From contig NZ_CP133188.1 of assembly GCF_030913635.1 (NCBI RefSeq), positions 1,054,001-1,118,000 of the forward strand: 64,000 bases of DNA. The letters run 5' to 3'. Made by a program: the position numbers and the translations under genes. Positions 27,224 through 36,202 of the stretch are shown here, one piece after another (the first letter of the stretch is position 1; each line of letters begins with the position of its first letter). Origin of the DNA: Sedimentibacter sp. MB35-C1 (GTDB lineage: Bacteria; Bacillota; Clostridia; Tissierellales; Sedimentibacteraceae). The notes beneath the pieces were generated by a model that searched no databases, was not told the DNA's origin, and saw only the letters and a program-made list of their open reading frames with translations.

Positions 27224-27261
27224 AAAAAAATGAACCTGTTAATTTATCAGGTTCATTTTTT
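27224..27261. terminator. Bidirectional terminator
   Basis: TGAACCTG (27231-27238) pairs with CAGGTTCA (27248-27255), flanked by runs of A on the left and T on the right, serving the convergent genes on both sides. Confidence 0.8.
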
Positions 27262-27652
27262 ATGATTTTTGAATGAATTTTGTATGACATTTTTGGCATG
27301 TAACTGCTATTTTTCCTCTTCCCCTTGGAACTCTCAGTTCCTGTTTACAATTAGGGCACTTAAAGTATTTATATGATTTATTTGACTTTAAAATGCTGTA
27401 CTTTGTACTTAGCCAATCTTTTGCGGGATTCCAATAGTGCAGGAATTTTGCGTTTTCTTTTCGTCTTGCAATAATGTTTTTTGACAGTGTTCTATAGATG
27501 CTCATTAAAAATGCTGCGTAGGATATTAATGTTAGAAGATCCAGTCTAAAAACATCACCTGTAAATGTTAGAACCATGCCTAATATAATAAGTGCTACAG
27601 TGAGCTGGTCTGTGCCATATCTTCCTGTCATAAAATTTCTAAAACCGTTCAT
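27260..27652 (-). CDS. Small membrane protein with C-terminal zinc ribbon
   Basis: The 130-residue product has two hydrophobic helices in its first half and a basic cytoplasmic linker. A CPNCKQELRVPRGRGKIAVT..CHTKF zinc-ribbon ending follows, with two CxxC pairs. This architecture recurs in Firmicutes without assigned function. It lies downstream of the GerMN gene on the same strand, about 18 bp away, probably in one operon. Confidence 0.75.
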   Translation of the reverse strand: MNGFRNFMTGRYGTDQLTVALIILGMVLTFTGDVFRLDLLTLISYAAFLMSIYRTLSKNIIARRKENAKFLHYWNPAKDWLSTKYSILKSNKSYKYFKCPNCKQELRVPRGRGKIAVTCQKCHTKFIQKS

Positions 27653-27669
27653 TTATTTCTCCTTTACTT

Positions 27670-29046
27670 TTACTGATTTTCCTGAACAATTTCTGGGTTT
27701 ATGAAATAAGGAGGATACATAGCCGCAGCTATATCTCTACCATCATCAAACTCTACGAAATTTTTCAGGGGTTCACCGTTAACTGTTATTTTTACGCTGT
27801 CAATTCCAGGTATTGTTGTAAAAGTATATACCATAGATTCAATCATCATTTGTCTTAAATCGGGTTTATCTTTGTAAGCATTTAAAAATTCAGATCCAAA
27901 GTCTAAAACTAATGTTGAATTCTCAGTTTTTGCTTCTTGCAATGTAATGCTTTCAGGAATCGGACTTATTCCGTATGGTACATCTGAATCTTTGTATGCA
28001 TCAAATAATTTTTGCGCTTTAAGTTCAATGGAATCTTCTGCCGATATTCCGGTTTTACTCATATCAGTTTCATAATCATATAGGTAGTACCTGCCATCTA
28101 TTTTGTATGCCATGTAAAGCAGGTAGTTCATTTCTGCATTGGGTAGTAAATTCAAACTTTCGCTTGAAAGTCCATTGAAATAAGTATCTGTTTTTAATCT
28201 GTCAACTGTAAAGGTTACACTGTATATTGGCCAATATCTATCAACATCAAAAATTGTTTTTACAAATGCGCTGTATGCAAGGGAAGCATCTTTGCTTCCA
28301 TCGTTGTATCCTGCGTATGAACTAGGAATGTCAATTACAACGTTGCCGTTATTATATGTTGTGTTTGTAACATTTTTTATAACCGATTCCATACCGTTGT
28401 TTACGGGCCCGTTTTGAAGCTGTTCAATCGCCATTCTGGTGATTGATTTGTCCTCTACAACAAAACGGGTAACTGGAATTAATTCATCGGTATATTCGGC
28501 AACAAAATATAATGTTAGACCTTTAGTGTTAACGGGGGACTGGCTAGTTGCATGGTAGTACGCTCCGCTGGTATCATAGGTAACATTTATTGATAATGTT
28601 GATTTGTCAGAATCCGATATTAGATTTGAATTGAAAACAAATTTATAAATCCCGTCTTCGAGTCCAAGTTTTTTCTGATTGATATCTAATGTCGTCAGTA
28701 TAGGGTTATCCTTATTGACTGATATTGACATGTTTACAGAAGGAGAAACAAGTTCGAGTCCGCTTATACCATTTTTAACGATTTTATCATTTTTGTAAAT
28801 ATCAAGGGTAAAAATATTATCAGAAACGCTTTTAATTATTTCGTCATTTAAAGAAACATGACTTATAGTAATTGATTCCGGATTCAGTAAATCCTTTTCA
28901 TCTGATTCCAGGCTCAAAGTCCTTTCTTCCTGTGGAGTTTCTATTTCAATTGTTCCTCTATAATCTATCGGAGAAAGATTAAATAAATAAGTGGATGAAA
29001 ACAGACCTATTAGGGCTAATACAATAATATTGCTTAATATTTTCAT
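27670..29046 (-). CDS. GerMN-domain protein, probably sporulation or germination related
   Basis: This 458-residue protein has an N-terminal signal or anchor helix, a beta-rich region of about 150 residues, and two GerMN-like units. The first is near 170-290 (TRMAIEQLQNGPVNNG..., VVIDIPSSY); the second is near 340-440 (TLVLDFGSEFLNAY, VKITVNGEPL). GerM-type proteins act outside the membrane during spore development. An internal fusion-like duplication of the domain is visible. It points to a spore former. Confidence 0.8.
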   Translation of the reverse strand: MKILSNIIVLALIGLFSSTYLFNLSPIDYRGTIEIETPQEERTLSLESDEKDLLNPESITISHVSLNDEIIKSVSDNIFTLDIYKNDKIVKNGISGLELVSPSVNMSISVNKDNPILTTLDINQKKLGLEDGIYKFVFNSNLISDSDKSTLSINVTYDTSGAYYHATSQSPVNTKGLTLYFVAEYTDELIPVTRFVVEDKSITRMAIEQLQNGPVNNGMESVIKNVTNTTYNNGNVVIDIPSSYAGYNDGSKDASLAYSAFVKTIFDVDRYWPIYSVTFTVDRLKTDTYFNGLSSESLNLLPNAEMNYLLYMAYKIDGRYYLYDYETDMSKTGISAEDSIELKAQKLFDAYKDSDVPYGISPIPESITLQEAKTENSTLVLDFGSEFLNAYKDKPDLRQMMIESMVYTFTTIPGIDSVKITVNGEPLKNFVEFDDGRDIAAAMYPPYFINPEIVQENQ

Positions 29047-29207
29047 ACAGTACCTCGTTTGTCGTTTTATAAAACCATTATATAATATATCATAAAAAAA
29101 ATAAACATTTTAATAAAATTTAGTTATTAAAATGAAAAAAATATGTAATTAATGGCATATGTATAGTTGGTTTCATATAATAAATAAAAACGGCAGGAGT
29201 GATGAAG

Positions 29208-29513
29208 GTGGGCAGAAGAAATTATGATAGAGATATGTACAGCAAAATGTATGACATAATAGAGCTGATATATATTTTAAACAGATTATCAGAGAAGCCG
29301 TATGTGGAAGACAGCTCAAAGCAGTATCTTATAGGTATGCTGAACAATATGGAATCTGTAAAAAGTAATTTTGACAGATATAGATATAAGGATTACGATC
29401 CTGGCAACACTCAGATTCACAGTAGTGGATACAGTGGGTACAACTATAAAGGGCAGAGCAGTTTGGGTGATAAAATAATTTTGTTTTTAAAATCATTAAA
29501 TAATGAACAATAA
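29208..29513 (+). CDS. Small hypothetical protein, divergent from the GerMN gene
   Basis: The product of about 101 residues is charged and Tyr-rich in its first half (GRRNYDRDMYSKMYDIIELIYIL) and has a flexible Ser/Gly/Tyr middle. I do not recognise a family. An AGGAG site at 29195-29199 best fits the GTG at 29208; an ATG at 29202 or GTG at 29199 would be too close. It is followed by another small protein gene on the same strand, and both sit between spore-type genes. Confidence 0.6.
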   Translation: MGRRNYDRDMYSKMYDIIELIYILNRLSEKPYVEDSSKQYLIGMLNNMESVKSNFDRYRYKDYDPGNTQIHSSGYSGYNYKGQSSLGDKIILFLKSLNNEQ

Positions 29514-29573
29514 AGTAACACTTTAATTGTCTTATGAATAATATATATAAAAATTAATTTTAGGAGGTTCTAT

Positions 29574-29783
29574 ATGTTTAACAATATATTAGGAGACAAT
29601 GGGAACAGCTTATTATTCTTCTTCCTGCTTTTGGTAGTTATCGGATGCATGTGCGGAGATGACGGATTGCTGGGCGGAATAGGCGGAATAGGCGATAATG
29701 ACAGCTTATTATTCTTCTTCCTGTTATTGGTTGTATTGTTCTGCAACTGTGATAGAGTAGGCGGAGCAGGAGATTGCTGCTAA
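29574..29783 (+). CDS. Small hydrophobic Gly/Cys protein with an internal repeat
   Basis: The 69-residue product holds two copies of SLLFFFLLLVV (residues 12-22 and 44-54), each followed by cysteines, with a Gly-rich GGIGGIGDND linker and a DCC end. The repeat is also present in the DNA, with 23 identical bases. A TTAGGAGG site gives high start confidence. Similar short Gly/Cys-rich hydrophobic proteins occur in spore-forming Firmicutes as spore-associated proteins. The function is not known. Confidence 0.72.
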   Translation: MFNNILGDNGNSLLFFFLLLVVIGCMCGDDGLLGGIGGIGDNDSLLFFFLLLVVLFCNCDRVGGAGDCC

Positions 29784-29810
29784 TCATTTAACATAGTACA
29801 TTTTTAAAAA

Positions 29811-29840
29811 GTCTTCCCGATTATTTTGGGAAGATTTTTG
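29811..29840 (+). terminator. Rho-independent terminator
   Basis: TCTTCCC (29812-29818) pairs with GGGAAGA (29828-29834) and is followed by T residues, ending the small-protein operon. Confidence 0.8.
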
Positions 29841-29898
29841 TTTATTGTTAAAAGCTCTCAATAAACAGAGAGCCTTTAACACTATAAATATATAAATT

Positions 29899-31878
29899 CT
29901 ACCTCAAATATTTTTCAAACCAGTTTGTCATTTCCTCAAGTCTTTTAACTCTGTGTCGTGGCTTTCCACTTCTGCTCAGTTCATGATTTTCCTCTCTGAA
30001 CATGCACAGCCGTGCATCAACTCCGTGATATTTTAAGGCGGTAAACATTTGAAGCCCTTCTGCCAGCCAGCAGCGATAATCCTTCTCCGAATGAATAAAT
30101 AGTGTTGGTGTTACAGCTTGATTGGCATATTTAAGCGGCGAATGAAACCACATTTTTTCCGGGTTATCCCAAGGAGTTGATTGGTTCTGATCGGAATTGA
30201 AGTAATATCCTATGTCTGTAGTTCCAAATTTTGAAATCCAATTTGAGATACTTCTTTGTGATACGGCACATTTGAATCTGTCTGTGTGGCCTATAATCCA
30301 GTTTGTCATAAATCCGCCGTAAGAGCCTCCTGTTACTCCTATGTTAGATCTGTCTATCTGTGGATATTTTTTAAGCACCAAGTCGGTAAATTTCATTAAA
30401 TCTTCGTAATCTATGGTTCCGTATTTTCCTCTTATGTCAGCAAATTCATCGCCTCTGCCTTCGCTGCCTCTCGGGTTGCAGAAAAATACAAAATATCCTT
30501 CGTTTGCCCAAACCTGCATTTCGTGATAGAAAATTTCGCCGAATACGGTTTTTGGACCGCCGTGTATGTCGAGAATTGCAGGATAGCTCTTGTTTTCATC
30601 ATAGTTGACAGGTTTCAAGATATAACCTTCTATTTTTGTTCCGTCATTTATAAATTCCATTCTTTCAGGTTTTATTATGTTTTTAGTTTCTGATATCTTT
30701 TCATTAAATTTTGTTTTCTGAGTTGACCTGTTGCTTGCATATGTATATATTTCCTGAAGTCTATTTCCCCGGAGGCCTATAAAGACTATTCCCTCGCTAC
30801 ATATGTCAAAACAGTCTATTGACCCGTTATCGGATGTTATTTTTTCAATGGTTCCGTCTAGTGAGAGCTTTTTGATAAAGGAGCTTTTATTTTCGGTTGA
30901 TACAAAGTACAGGCAGTTATCAAACACTCTGTAATCGGCACCGCCTCCGTAACGGCAGTCTGACCCAACCGAATTGTGCATTCCGAAGTCATGTTCGCAT
31001 ATGAGTTCCGCCTCGCCGTTTCTCAATTTATAGAAGTAAGGATTTTGGTTCAAGCCGTACTTATCCATTGCAGAGGCTGCGAATAAAATTTCGTTACCTA
31101 CAAATTCCGCAAAATCTATATTAAATTCATCTTCCTCAATTAATAGCATTGCTTTTTCAGAGTATAGATCGTACAAATACAGTTCGTTTGTCAGCTCAAG
31201 CTTGTTGGTGTAATTTTGGGACGTATAAAGAACTTTTCCATCTTTAATACCTGTTACTGTAACATTTTCAAACTGTCCTGAAATCGGAACTATATCTTTA
31301 GTGCCTTTATCGAATAAGTACAGCCTGTTTCGTTTTTTGTTTATAAATCCCTCTCCGTTTGACCAAAACGGTATTTCATCCAAAATTTCATAATCTTTGT
31401 TTTCTTTTATTTTGTCAATTGCTTTATCCTTTTCATCTGACTTGTGTGAATGAAGATTTATGCCATAGTGGTCATATTCTGCTGTAATGAGGAACTTTTC
31501 ATGGGCTATCTTTTTTATTTCATTGACTTTGAGGGGTATTCTCATGTATTCATAAGCTTCTCCTCCGTTAATGTCAATTGCGTAAAATACAGTCCAATGT
31601 TCTCCGTCTTCTGTTTTTTTCTTTAATTTTTCATCACGCATGGATTGAAAAATCAGTGTGGTGTTGTCAAGCCATATAAAAGACTTTTCCTTGTTCATAT
31701 TGGTAAGTTTTTTGGATTCTCCGGTCAGGCAGTTGTAAGTCCAAATAGTTGAATCGTATTTATTATCGTCGTAATCAGAGGTGTGAACCACAAACGCTGC
31801 ATGATTTTTATCCGGTGACAGCTCAATCCCCGATAAAAACTTATAATCCAAGAAATCTCTAAGCTTTATGTTTTCCAT
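29899..31878 (-). CDS. S9 family prolyl-oligopeptidase/acylaminoacyl-peptidase
   Basis: This serine peptidase of about 659 residues has an N-terminal beta-propeller-like region and a C-terminal alpha/beta hydrolase domain. The nucleophile Ser is in GVTGGSYGGFMTNW, the oxyanion region is LDIHGGPKTVFGE, and a late Asp (HSEKDYRCW) and His (ENHELSRSG) complete the triad. It should cleave short peptides in the cytosol. The start at 31878 is set by GGGAGG; codons further upstream have no such site. Confidence 0.92.
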   Translation of the reverse strand: MENIKLRDFLDYKFLSGIELSPDKNHAAFVVHTSDYDDNKYDSTIWTYNCLTGESKKLTNMNKEKSFIWLDNTTLIFQSMRDEKLKKKTEDGEHWTVFYAIDINGGEAYEYMRIPLKVNEIKKIAHEKFLITAEYDHYGINLHSHKSDEKDKAIDKIKENKDYEILDEIPFWSNGEGFINKKRNRLYLFDKGTKDIVPISGQFENVTVTGIKDGKVLYTSQNYTNKLELTNELYLYDLYSEKAMLLIEEDEFNIDFAEFVGNEILFAASAMDKYGLNQNPYFYKLRNGEAELICEHDFGMHNSVGSDCRYGGGADYRVFDNCLYFVSTENKSSFIKKLSLDGTIEKITSDNGSIDCFDICSEGIVFIGLRGNRLQEIYTYASNRSTQKTKFNEKISETKNIIKPERMEFINDGTKIEGYILKPVNYDENKSYPAILDIHGGPKTVFGEIFYHEMQVWANEGYFVFFCNPRGSEGRGDEFADIRGKYGTIDYEDLMKFTDLVLKKYPQIDRSNIGVTGGSYGGFMTNWIIGHTDRFKCAVSQRSISNWISKFGTTDIGYYFNSDQNQSTPWDNPEKMWFHSPLKYANQAVTPTLFIHSEKDYRCWLAEGLQMFTALKYHGVDARLCMFREENHELSRSGKPRHRVKRLEEMTNWFEKYLR

Positions 31879-32020
31879 AATAAACCTCCCTTTAGCGTAT
31901 ATAATTCTAATGATATTATATATTTTAAACCATATGCGTGCAATTATCAATTAAAGTATTGTAAATGTGAAAGGATTAGTAGTATAATTCTATCATAATA
32001 TTTTTTGGAGGGACAAGTAC

Positions 32021-33055
32021 TTGGAAACTAACATTAAATACACTCTTGAATTGTTGGAGGCAATAATTAGCATACCTAGTCCTACCGGATTTTGTAAGGA
32101 GGTTATGCAATATATTGAAAAAAAAGCAGATGAAAGTGAATACAGCATTTCAAGAAATAAAAAAGGTAACAGAATAATTGAAATAGAAGGAATTGACAAC
32201 AGCTATTGCATAGGAATTCCGGTTCATGTGGATACTTTGGGCGCAATGGTAAGATCAATAAATTCAGACGGTACATTAAAAATTACATCAATAGGCGGAA
32301 ATATGTTTACAACCCTTGACGGTGAATATTGCAAAATTCATACAAGAACTGGGAAAATATATACTGGAACTATGATTTCGACGTCTCCTTCGGTACATGT
32401 ATATACTGATGCAAGAAGCAAAGAAAGAACCGAAGAAAATATGATGATAAGGCTTGATGAAAAAGTAAAAAATAAAGAAGATGTACAGAAGCTGGAAATA
32501 GGCTCGGGTGATTTTATTTCCATAGATCCGAAGTTTATAATAACGCCTTCAGGTTTTATTAAATCAAGATATCTTGATGACAAGGCAGGAACGGCGTGTG
32601 CATTAAGCTTGATGGAAATGTTTAAAAGACTTGGAACAAAACCGAATACTAATGTCAAAATTATAGTTTCATCTTATGAAGAAGTCGGTCATGGATGCTC
32701 TAACATACCAGATGATGTAGATGAGCTTGTAGCAATTGATATGGGGTGTATAGGTCTTGATTTATCTTGTACAGAGCATGACGTATCAATTTGTGCCAAG
32801 GATAGTTCAGGTCCGTATGATTATGATATTACCAATAAATTAATGGGGATGGCTAAAAAGCATAAATTAAATTATGCAGTAGATATATACCCGATGTATG
32901 GCTCGGACGTATCCGCTTCTTTAAAGGGCGGAAATGATATAAGAGGAGCTCTTATCGGTCCGGGGGTTCACGCTTCGCACGGAATGGAAAGAACTCATAT
33001 TGAAGGTATAGAAAATACTATTAAACTAATTTATGCATATTTGACAGAGCAATAA
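32021..33055 (+). CDS. M42 family metallo-aminopeptidase
   Basis: This 344-residue enzyme matches M42 glutamyl-aminopeptidase/endoglucanase-like peptidases: SIPSPTGFCKEV near the N-terminus, IPVHVDTLGAMV with metal-binding His and Asp, SRYLDDKAGTACAL with the bridging Asp, SSYEEVGHG with the catalytic Glu, IDMGCIG, and HASHGMERTH at the end. It is cytosolic and forms large oligomers in known relatives. The start is TTG with a GGAGGG site. It fits a peptide-degrading lifestyle. Confidence 0.93.
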   Translation: METNIKYTLELLEAIISIPSPTGFCKEVMQYIEKKADESEYSISRNKKGNRIIEIEGIDNSYCIGIPVHVDTLGAMVRSINSDGTLKITSIGGNMFTTLDGEYCKIHTRTGKIYTGTMISTSPSVHVYTDARSKERTEENMMIRLDEKVKNKEDVQKLEIGSGDFISIDPKFIITPSGFIKSRYLDDKAGTACALSLMEMFKRLGTKPNTNVKIIVSSYEEVGHGCSNIPDDVDELVAIDMGCIGLDLSCTEHDVSICAKDSSGPYDYDITNKLMGMAKKHKLNYAVDIYPMYGSDVSASLKGGNDIRGALIGPGVHASHGMERTHIEGIENTIKLIYAYLTEQ

Positions 33056-33072
33056 GATAGAAAGGACTTGAT

Positions 33073-34011
33073 GTGGAAAATTTATTATTCTCAATCAATG
33101 TTGTATTGCCAATATTCTCTCTGATGATGATAGGATATTTTCTGAGACAGATAAAAATATTTGACAAAGATTTTCTTGTGAAGGCAAACAATTTTGCATT
33201 TAAAGCGCTTCTTCCGGTGCTTTTATTTAATAATATATATAAGAGTCATATTTCAGATTCGGTTAACATACGTTTGATTCTGTTTGCTATAAGTATAGTT
33301 TTGATTCTGGTAGGCATAATGTTTATAGTGGTTCCCAAATTTGAAAAGGAAAAAAGAAACCGCGGCGTAATAATACAGGCCATATATAGAAGCAACTTTG
33401 TGCTTTTCGGTGTTACGCTCAGCAAGAATATTTTTGGAGATGCTAACCTGGAAGTTGTTACAAGCCTTACTGCAGTAATAATACCGTTGTTTAATTTTCT
33501 GGCCGTAGTAATATTGGACTGGTATTCAGAAGTAAAGAGTAATTTATTAGATACTGCCGTAAATATAGTTAAGAATCCGTTAATAATAGGTTCTGTTCTT
33601 GGCATCGTATTTTCTATTTTTGGCATAAGGCTTCCGGGTTTTGTGGAAAATGTGGTGTCTGATGTAGCAGGAATGGCTACGCCGCTTGCTTTGATGGTGC
33701 TTGGCGGTGAGATTGAAATCAAAAATTTATCAAAAAATATAAGGCATATATATTTTGCCGCATTTGGCAGACTTATACTATTTCCGGCAATTATACTTAT
33801 TGCCGCAGTATTGCTTGGCTTTAGGGATGTTGAACTTGGAGCGCTACTAAGCATGTCTGCTCCGTCATGTGCTGTTTCAAGCTATACAATGGCGCAGCAA
33901 TATGATTGTAACTATGAATTGGCCGGACAGCTTGTATTTGTTACTACTATGATATGTCCTTTGACTATATTCATGTTTATATATTTATTGAAGACTTTTG
34001 CTCTAATTTAA
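33073..34011 (+). CDS. AEC family (auxin efflux carrier-like) transporter
   Basis: The 312-residue membrane protein has ten helices in two five-helix halves, the family layout. MIGYFLRQIKIFD lies near the start, NIVKNPLIIGSVLGIVFSI in the middle, and MATPLALMVLGGEI and SAPSCAVSSYTMAQQY late. Bacterial members move small carboxylates such as malate or malonate. The start is GTG. It sits between a peptidase and a methylase gene with short gaps. Confidence 0.88.
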   Translation: MENLLFSINVVLPIFSLMMIGYFLRQIKIFDKDFLVKANNFAFKALLPVLLFNNIYKSHISDSVNIRLILFAISIVLILVGIMFIVVPKFEKEKRNRGVIIQAIYRSNFVLFGVTLSKNIFGDANLEVVTSLTAVIIPLFNFLAVVILDWYSEVKSNLLDTAVNIVKNPLIIGSVLGIVFSIFGIRLPGFVENVVSDVAGMATPLALMVLGGEIEIKNLSKNIRHIYFAAFGRLILFPAIILIAAVLLGFRDVELGALLSMSAPSCAVSSYTMAQQYDCNYELAGQLVFVTTMICPLTIFMFIYLLKTFALI

Positions 34012-34021
34012 GGAGAATTAA

Positions 34022-34735
34022 ATGGATATAAAAGCGTATAAAAAGGGCTTTGAGCATTCATATACATTTGGTATGTTTCCAACCGTTGAACTGATAAAAT
34101 TCCGGCCTGAAGCAGTTGTAAAGGTGCTGGTTAGCTCTAATTATAAATCGGAATCGGATGCCGATATTTTTGAAATTTGCAGAAGGTACGGCGTGAAGAC
34201 AGAAGTTGCCGATAAAGCGATAAGACGAATAAGTGACAAGGAAAATAATTTTGTTGTTGGTGTGTTTTCCAAATACCAATGCCGGTTGAATGCAGAAGCT
34301 TCGCATCTAGTTCTGGTTAATCCGGGAAATATGGGAAATATGGGAACAATTATACGAACGCTGACAGGTTTTGGGTTGAGCAACCTGGCAGTTATAAGTC
34401 CCGGCGTCGATATATTTGATCCAAAAGTGGTCAGAGCTTCGATGGGTTCTCTGTTCAGAATAAATTTTAAATATTTTGATAGTTTTGATGAATATAAAGA
34501 TGCGTATAATAATAGAAGAATTTATACATTTATGTTGGACGGAGCAAAGACACTAAAGGATGTTAGGCATGATGAAAACGAGCTGTTTTCTCTTGTTTTT
34601 GGAAATGAATCCACAGGACTGGATTCAAGCTTTTCTTCTGCAGGTACAAGTGTGTTTATAAAGCATACCGACAGGATAGACTCCCTAAACTTAACCATAG
34701 CTGCCGGAATTGCAATGTATCATTTTTGCAGTTAG
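34022..34735 (+). CDS. TrmH/SpoU family RNA 2'-O-methyltransferase
   Basis: This 237-residue protein has a small N-terminal RNA-binding part and a SPOUT domain with its three motifs: NPGNMGNMGTIIRT (motif 1), LVFGNESTGLD (motif 2) and IDSLNLTIAAGIAMY (motif 3). The target (rRNA or tRNA nucleotide) cannot be inferred. It follows the AEC transporter by 10 bp with an AAGGAG site. Confidence 0.9.
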   Translation: MDIKAYKKGFEHSYTFGMFPTVELIKFRPEAVVKVLVSSNYKSESDADIFEICRRYGVKTEVADKAIRRISDKENNFVVGVFSKYQCRLNAEASHLVLVNPGNMGNMGTIIRTLTGFGLSNLAVISPGVDIFDPKVVRASMGSLFRINFKYFDSFDEYKDAYNNRRIYTFMLDGAKTLKDVRHDENELFSLVFGNESTGLDSSFSSAGTSVFIKHTDRIDSLNLTIAAGIAMYHFCS

Positions 34736-34863
34736 ATTTATTGTAAAAAAATACTTTGAATTCAATAAAAAGGATAAATAATTCATCGCCAAATGTTAAT
34801 AATATATTTGAGGCAGCAAATTGTAATAACTGTCTTTAATATGTTGATTGAAGGTGATCGATC

Positions 34864-35235
34864 ATTACGAACAATAATAGCAAAAATTCAAATAACGATT
34901 CATTGTTATTGAATTGGGAAGAACAGTCAAAATTAGACAGCCAACAAAACTTAAGGGAGCAGATGAAGCGAATGAATAATAATTTCCAAAATAAGAATGA
35001 AACCAACAGATTTGAAAACAAGAATAACAATAATTTCGAAAACAAAAATAATAACAAAAACAATAACAACAGATTTGAAAACAAAAACAACAACAGGTTA
35101 AACAATCGTGAGAACAATAGATTTGATAACCGCGAAAATAACAATCAAAACAATAATCAAAATAATAATAATCAAAACAATAACAACAGAAACAATAACA
35201 ACAGAAACAATAACAACAATAATGACTTTAGATAA
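34864..35235 (+). CDS. Asn-rich low-complexity protein, possible ATT start
   Basis: The C-terminal two-thirds are almost only Asn with Gln, Arg, Glu, Lys and Phe, in repeats such as RFENKNNN and NNNQNNNN. The open frame goes back to 34858. A GAAGGTGAT ribosome binding site (34850-34858) is well placed for an ATT at 34864, giving an N-terminus MTNNNSKNSNNDS that matches the rest. A TTG at 34903 is the conventional alternative but lacks a site. A helical LNWEEQSKLDSQQNLREQM segment precedes the repeats. The function is unknown; coat- or biofilm-like scaffolding is a guess. Confidence 0.6.
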   Translation: MTNNNSKNSNNDSLLLNWEEQSKLDSQQNLREQMKRMNNNFQNKNETNRFENKNNNNFENKNNNKNNNNRFENKNNNRLNNRENNRFDNRENNNQNNNQNNNNQNNNNRNNNNRNNNNNNDFR

Positions 35236-35237
35236 CA

Positions 35238-35281
35238 CTAAAAATAAGAATGGCAACTTAAAAATGCCATTCTTATTTTTT
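35238..35281. terminator. Bidirectional terminator
   Basis: AAAAATAAGAATGGCA pairs with TGCCATTCTTATTTTT around a short loop and lies between the convergent Asn-rich and flavodoxin genes. Confidence 0.85.
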
Positions 35282-35761
35282 TGATTGTAATATATCACTT
35301 GCCATTGTCTGTATACTTTCGTAATCTATTTCTGTAAATTTTCGGCTTTCTAATTTGAAATTTTTTTGAACGGTTTTAATAATTAATCGATCAAACAATT
35401 TATGGGGCTTAACTTTTAATTTTCCTCCGAAGCATTGGATTGATATGGATTTGTTCAATAGTTTCTTTGGGAAATTATGAAGTAGGTATTGATTAGCTTT
35501 TTCTGGGAAACCGCAACACAAATATATGGCAGTGTTTTTTTTCATAAGTACTTCTAAGTTATGTCTGATAAAATTTACTACTGAAGAATGTATGTTGTTA
35601 AATCTTATACAACTTCCTATTATAATGGTATCATAGCCAGATATGTCCGGGCTTTCTTTAGTTAAATTTACTACATGAGAACCAGGAAGTTTTTCAGACA
35701 GTAACTTCGCGCATTCTGAAGTAGTGCTGTTATTGCCTGCATATGTTATTAAAATATTCAT
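35273..35761 (-). CDS. Flavodoxin-domain protein (HemG-like)
   Basis: The product of about 162 residues has the FMN-binding first loop ILITYAGNNSTTSE, then SGYDTIIIGSCIRFNNIHSSVVNF and AIYLCCGFPEKA. This resembles the short flavodoxin-like protoporphyrinogen oxidase group and related redox proteins. No heme genes are nearby, so a general redox role is likelier. The ATG at 35761 is set by GGAG six bases upstream. Confidence 0.82.
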   Translation of the reverse strand: MNILITYAGNNSTTSECAKLLSEKLPGSHVVNLTKESPDISGYDTIIIGSCIRFNNIHSSVVNFIRHNLEVLMKKNTAIYLCCGFPEKANQYLLHNFPKKLLNKSISIQCFGGKLKVKPHKLFDRLIIKTVQKNFKLESRKFTEIDYESIQTMASDILQSKK

Positions 35762-35902
35762 TTTCCACTCCATATATTGATATATATAAAATAATAATAG
35801 TTTAGCAGATAAAAGTCAAGAAGTATATATTGATATAAAGTTATCATAAATATGCGGACAATAGCTCTCTTAAAAGTAGTTTTTTTCACGATACAAAAAC
35901 TG

Positions 35903-35931
35903 TTGACTCTTTGGAATTAAAGTTTTATAAT
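35903..35931 (+). promoter_or_regulatory. Promoter of the glycine riboswitch and gcv operon
   Basis: TTGACT (35903-35908) and TATAAT (35926-35931) are spaced 17 bp apart, placing the start near 35938, about 65 nt before the aptamer. Confidence 0.75.
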
Positions 35932-35999
35932 ATGGTTAAAAGTAACAAATAAAGGTTTATCAGTAAGAATAAAAATACGCAAGTATAATTGTATGAAAA

Positions 36000-36157
36000 G
36001 CTTTGGAGAGACCCCGAAGGGGGAGCCGAAGAAGCAAGTCGCACGTGTCGAGTGCGATGAAACTTTCAGGCAAAAGGATGAAGCTTGGACAATTCTCTGA
36101 ATAACAAAGATTAAGACAGAGGTAATGACATTGGTTATTATCGCTGTCTTTTATTTT
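36000..36157 (+). promoter_or_regulatory. Glycine riboswitch (single aptamer) with terminator platform
   Basis: Conserved glycine-aptamer elements occur in order: GGAGAG (36005-36010), AGCCGAAGAAGCAAG (around 36024-36038), TCAGGCAAAAGGA (36066-36078) and TTCTCTGAA (36093-36101), which closes P1. A terminator follows: AAGACAG (36113-36119) pairs with CTGTCTT (36144-36150), with an inner GGTAAT/ATTATC stem and a T-rich tail. Glycine binding should prevent termination and switch on glycine cleavage. I see only one full aptamer, not the common tandem. Confidence 0.9.
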
Positions 36158-36202
36158 AGGCATTATTATATGTCAAATGAATAATTGAAAAGGAGTGATT
36201 TA

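Noticed and set aside
34903-35235. Asn-rich frame as a non-coding AAC/AAT simple repeat
   Set aside because: The repeat is imperfect at DNA level but keeps frame and mixes Arg, Glu, Phe and Gln codons. It is preceded by a non-repetitive helical segment and followed by a proper terminator, so a gene is more likely.
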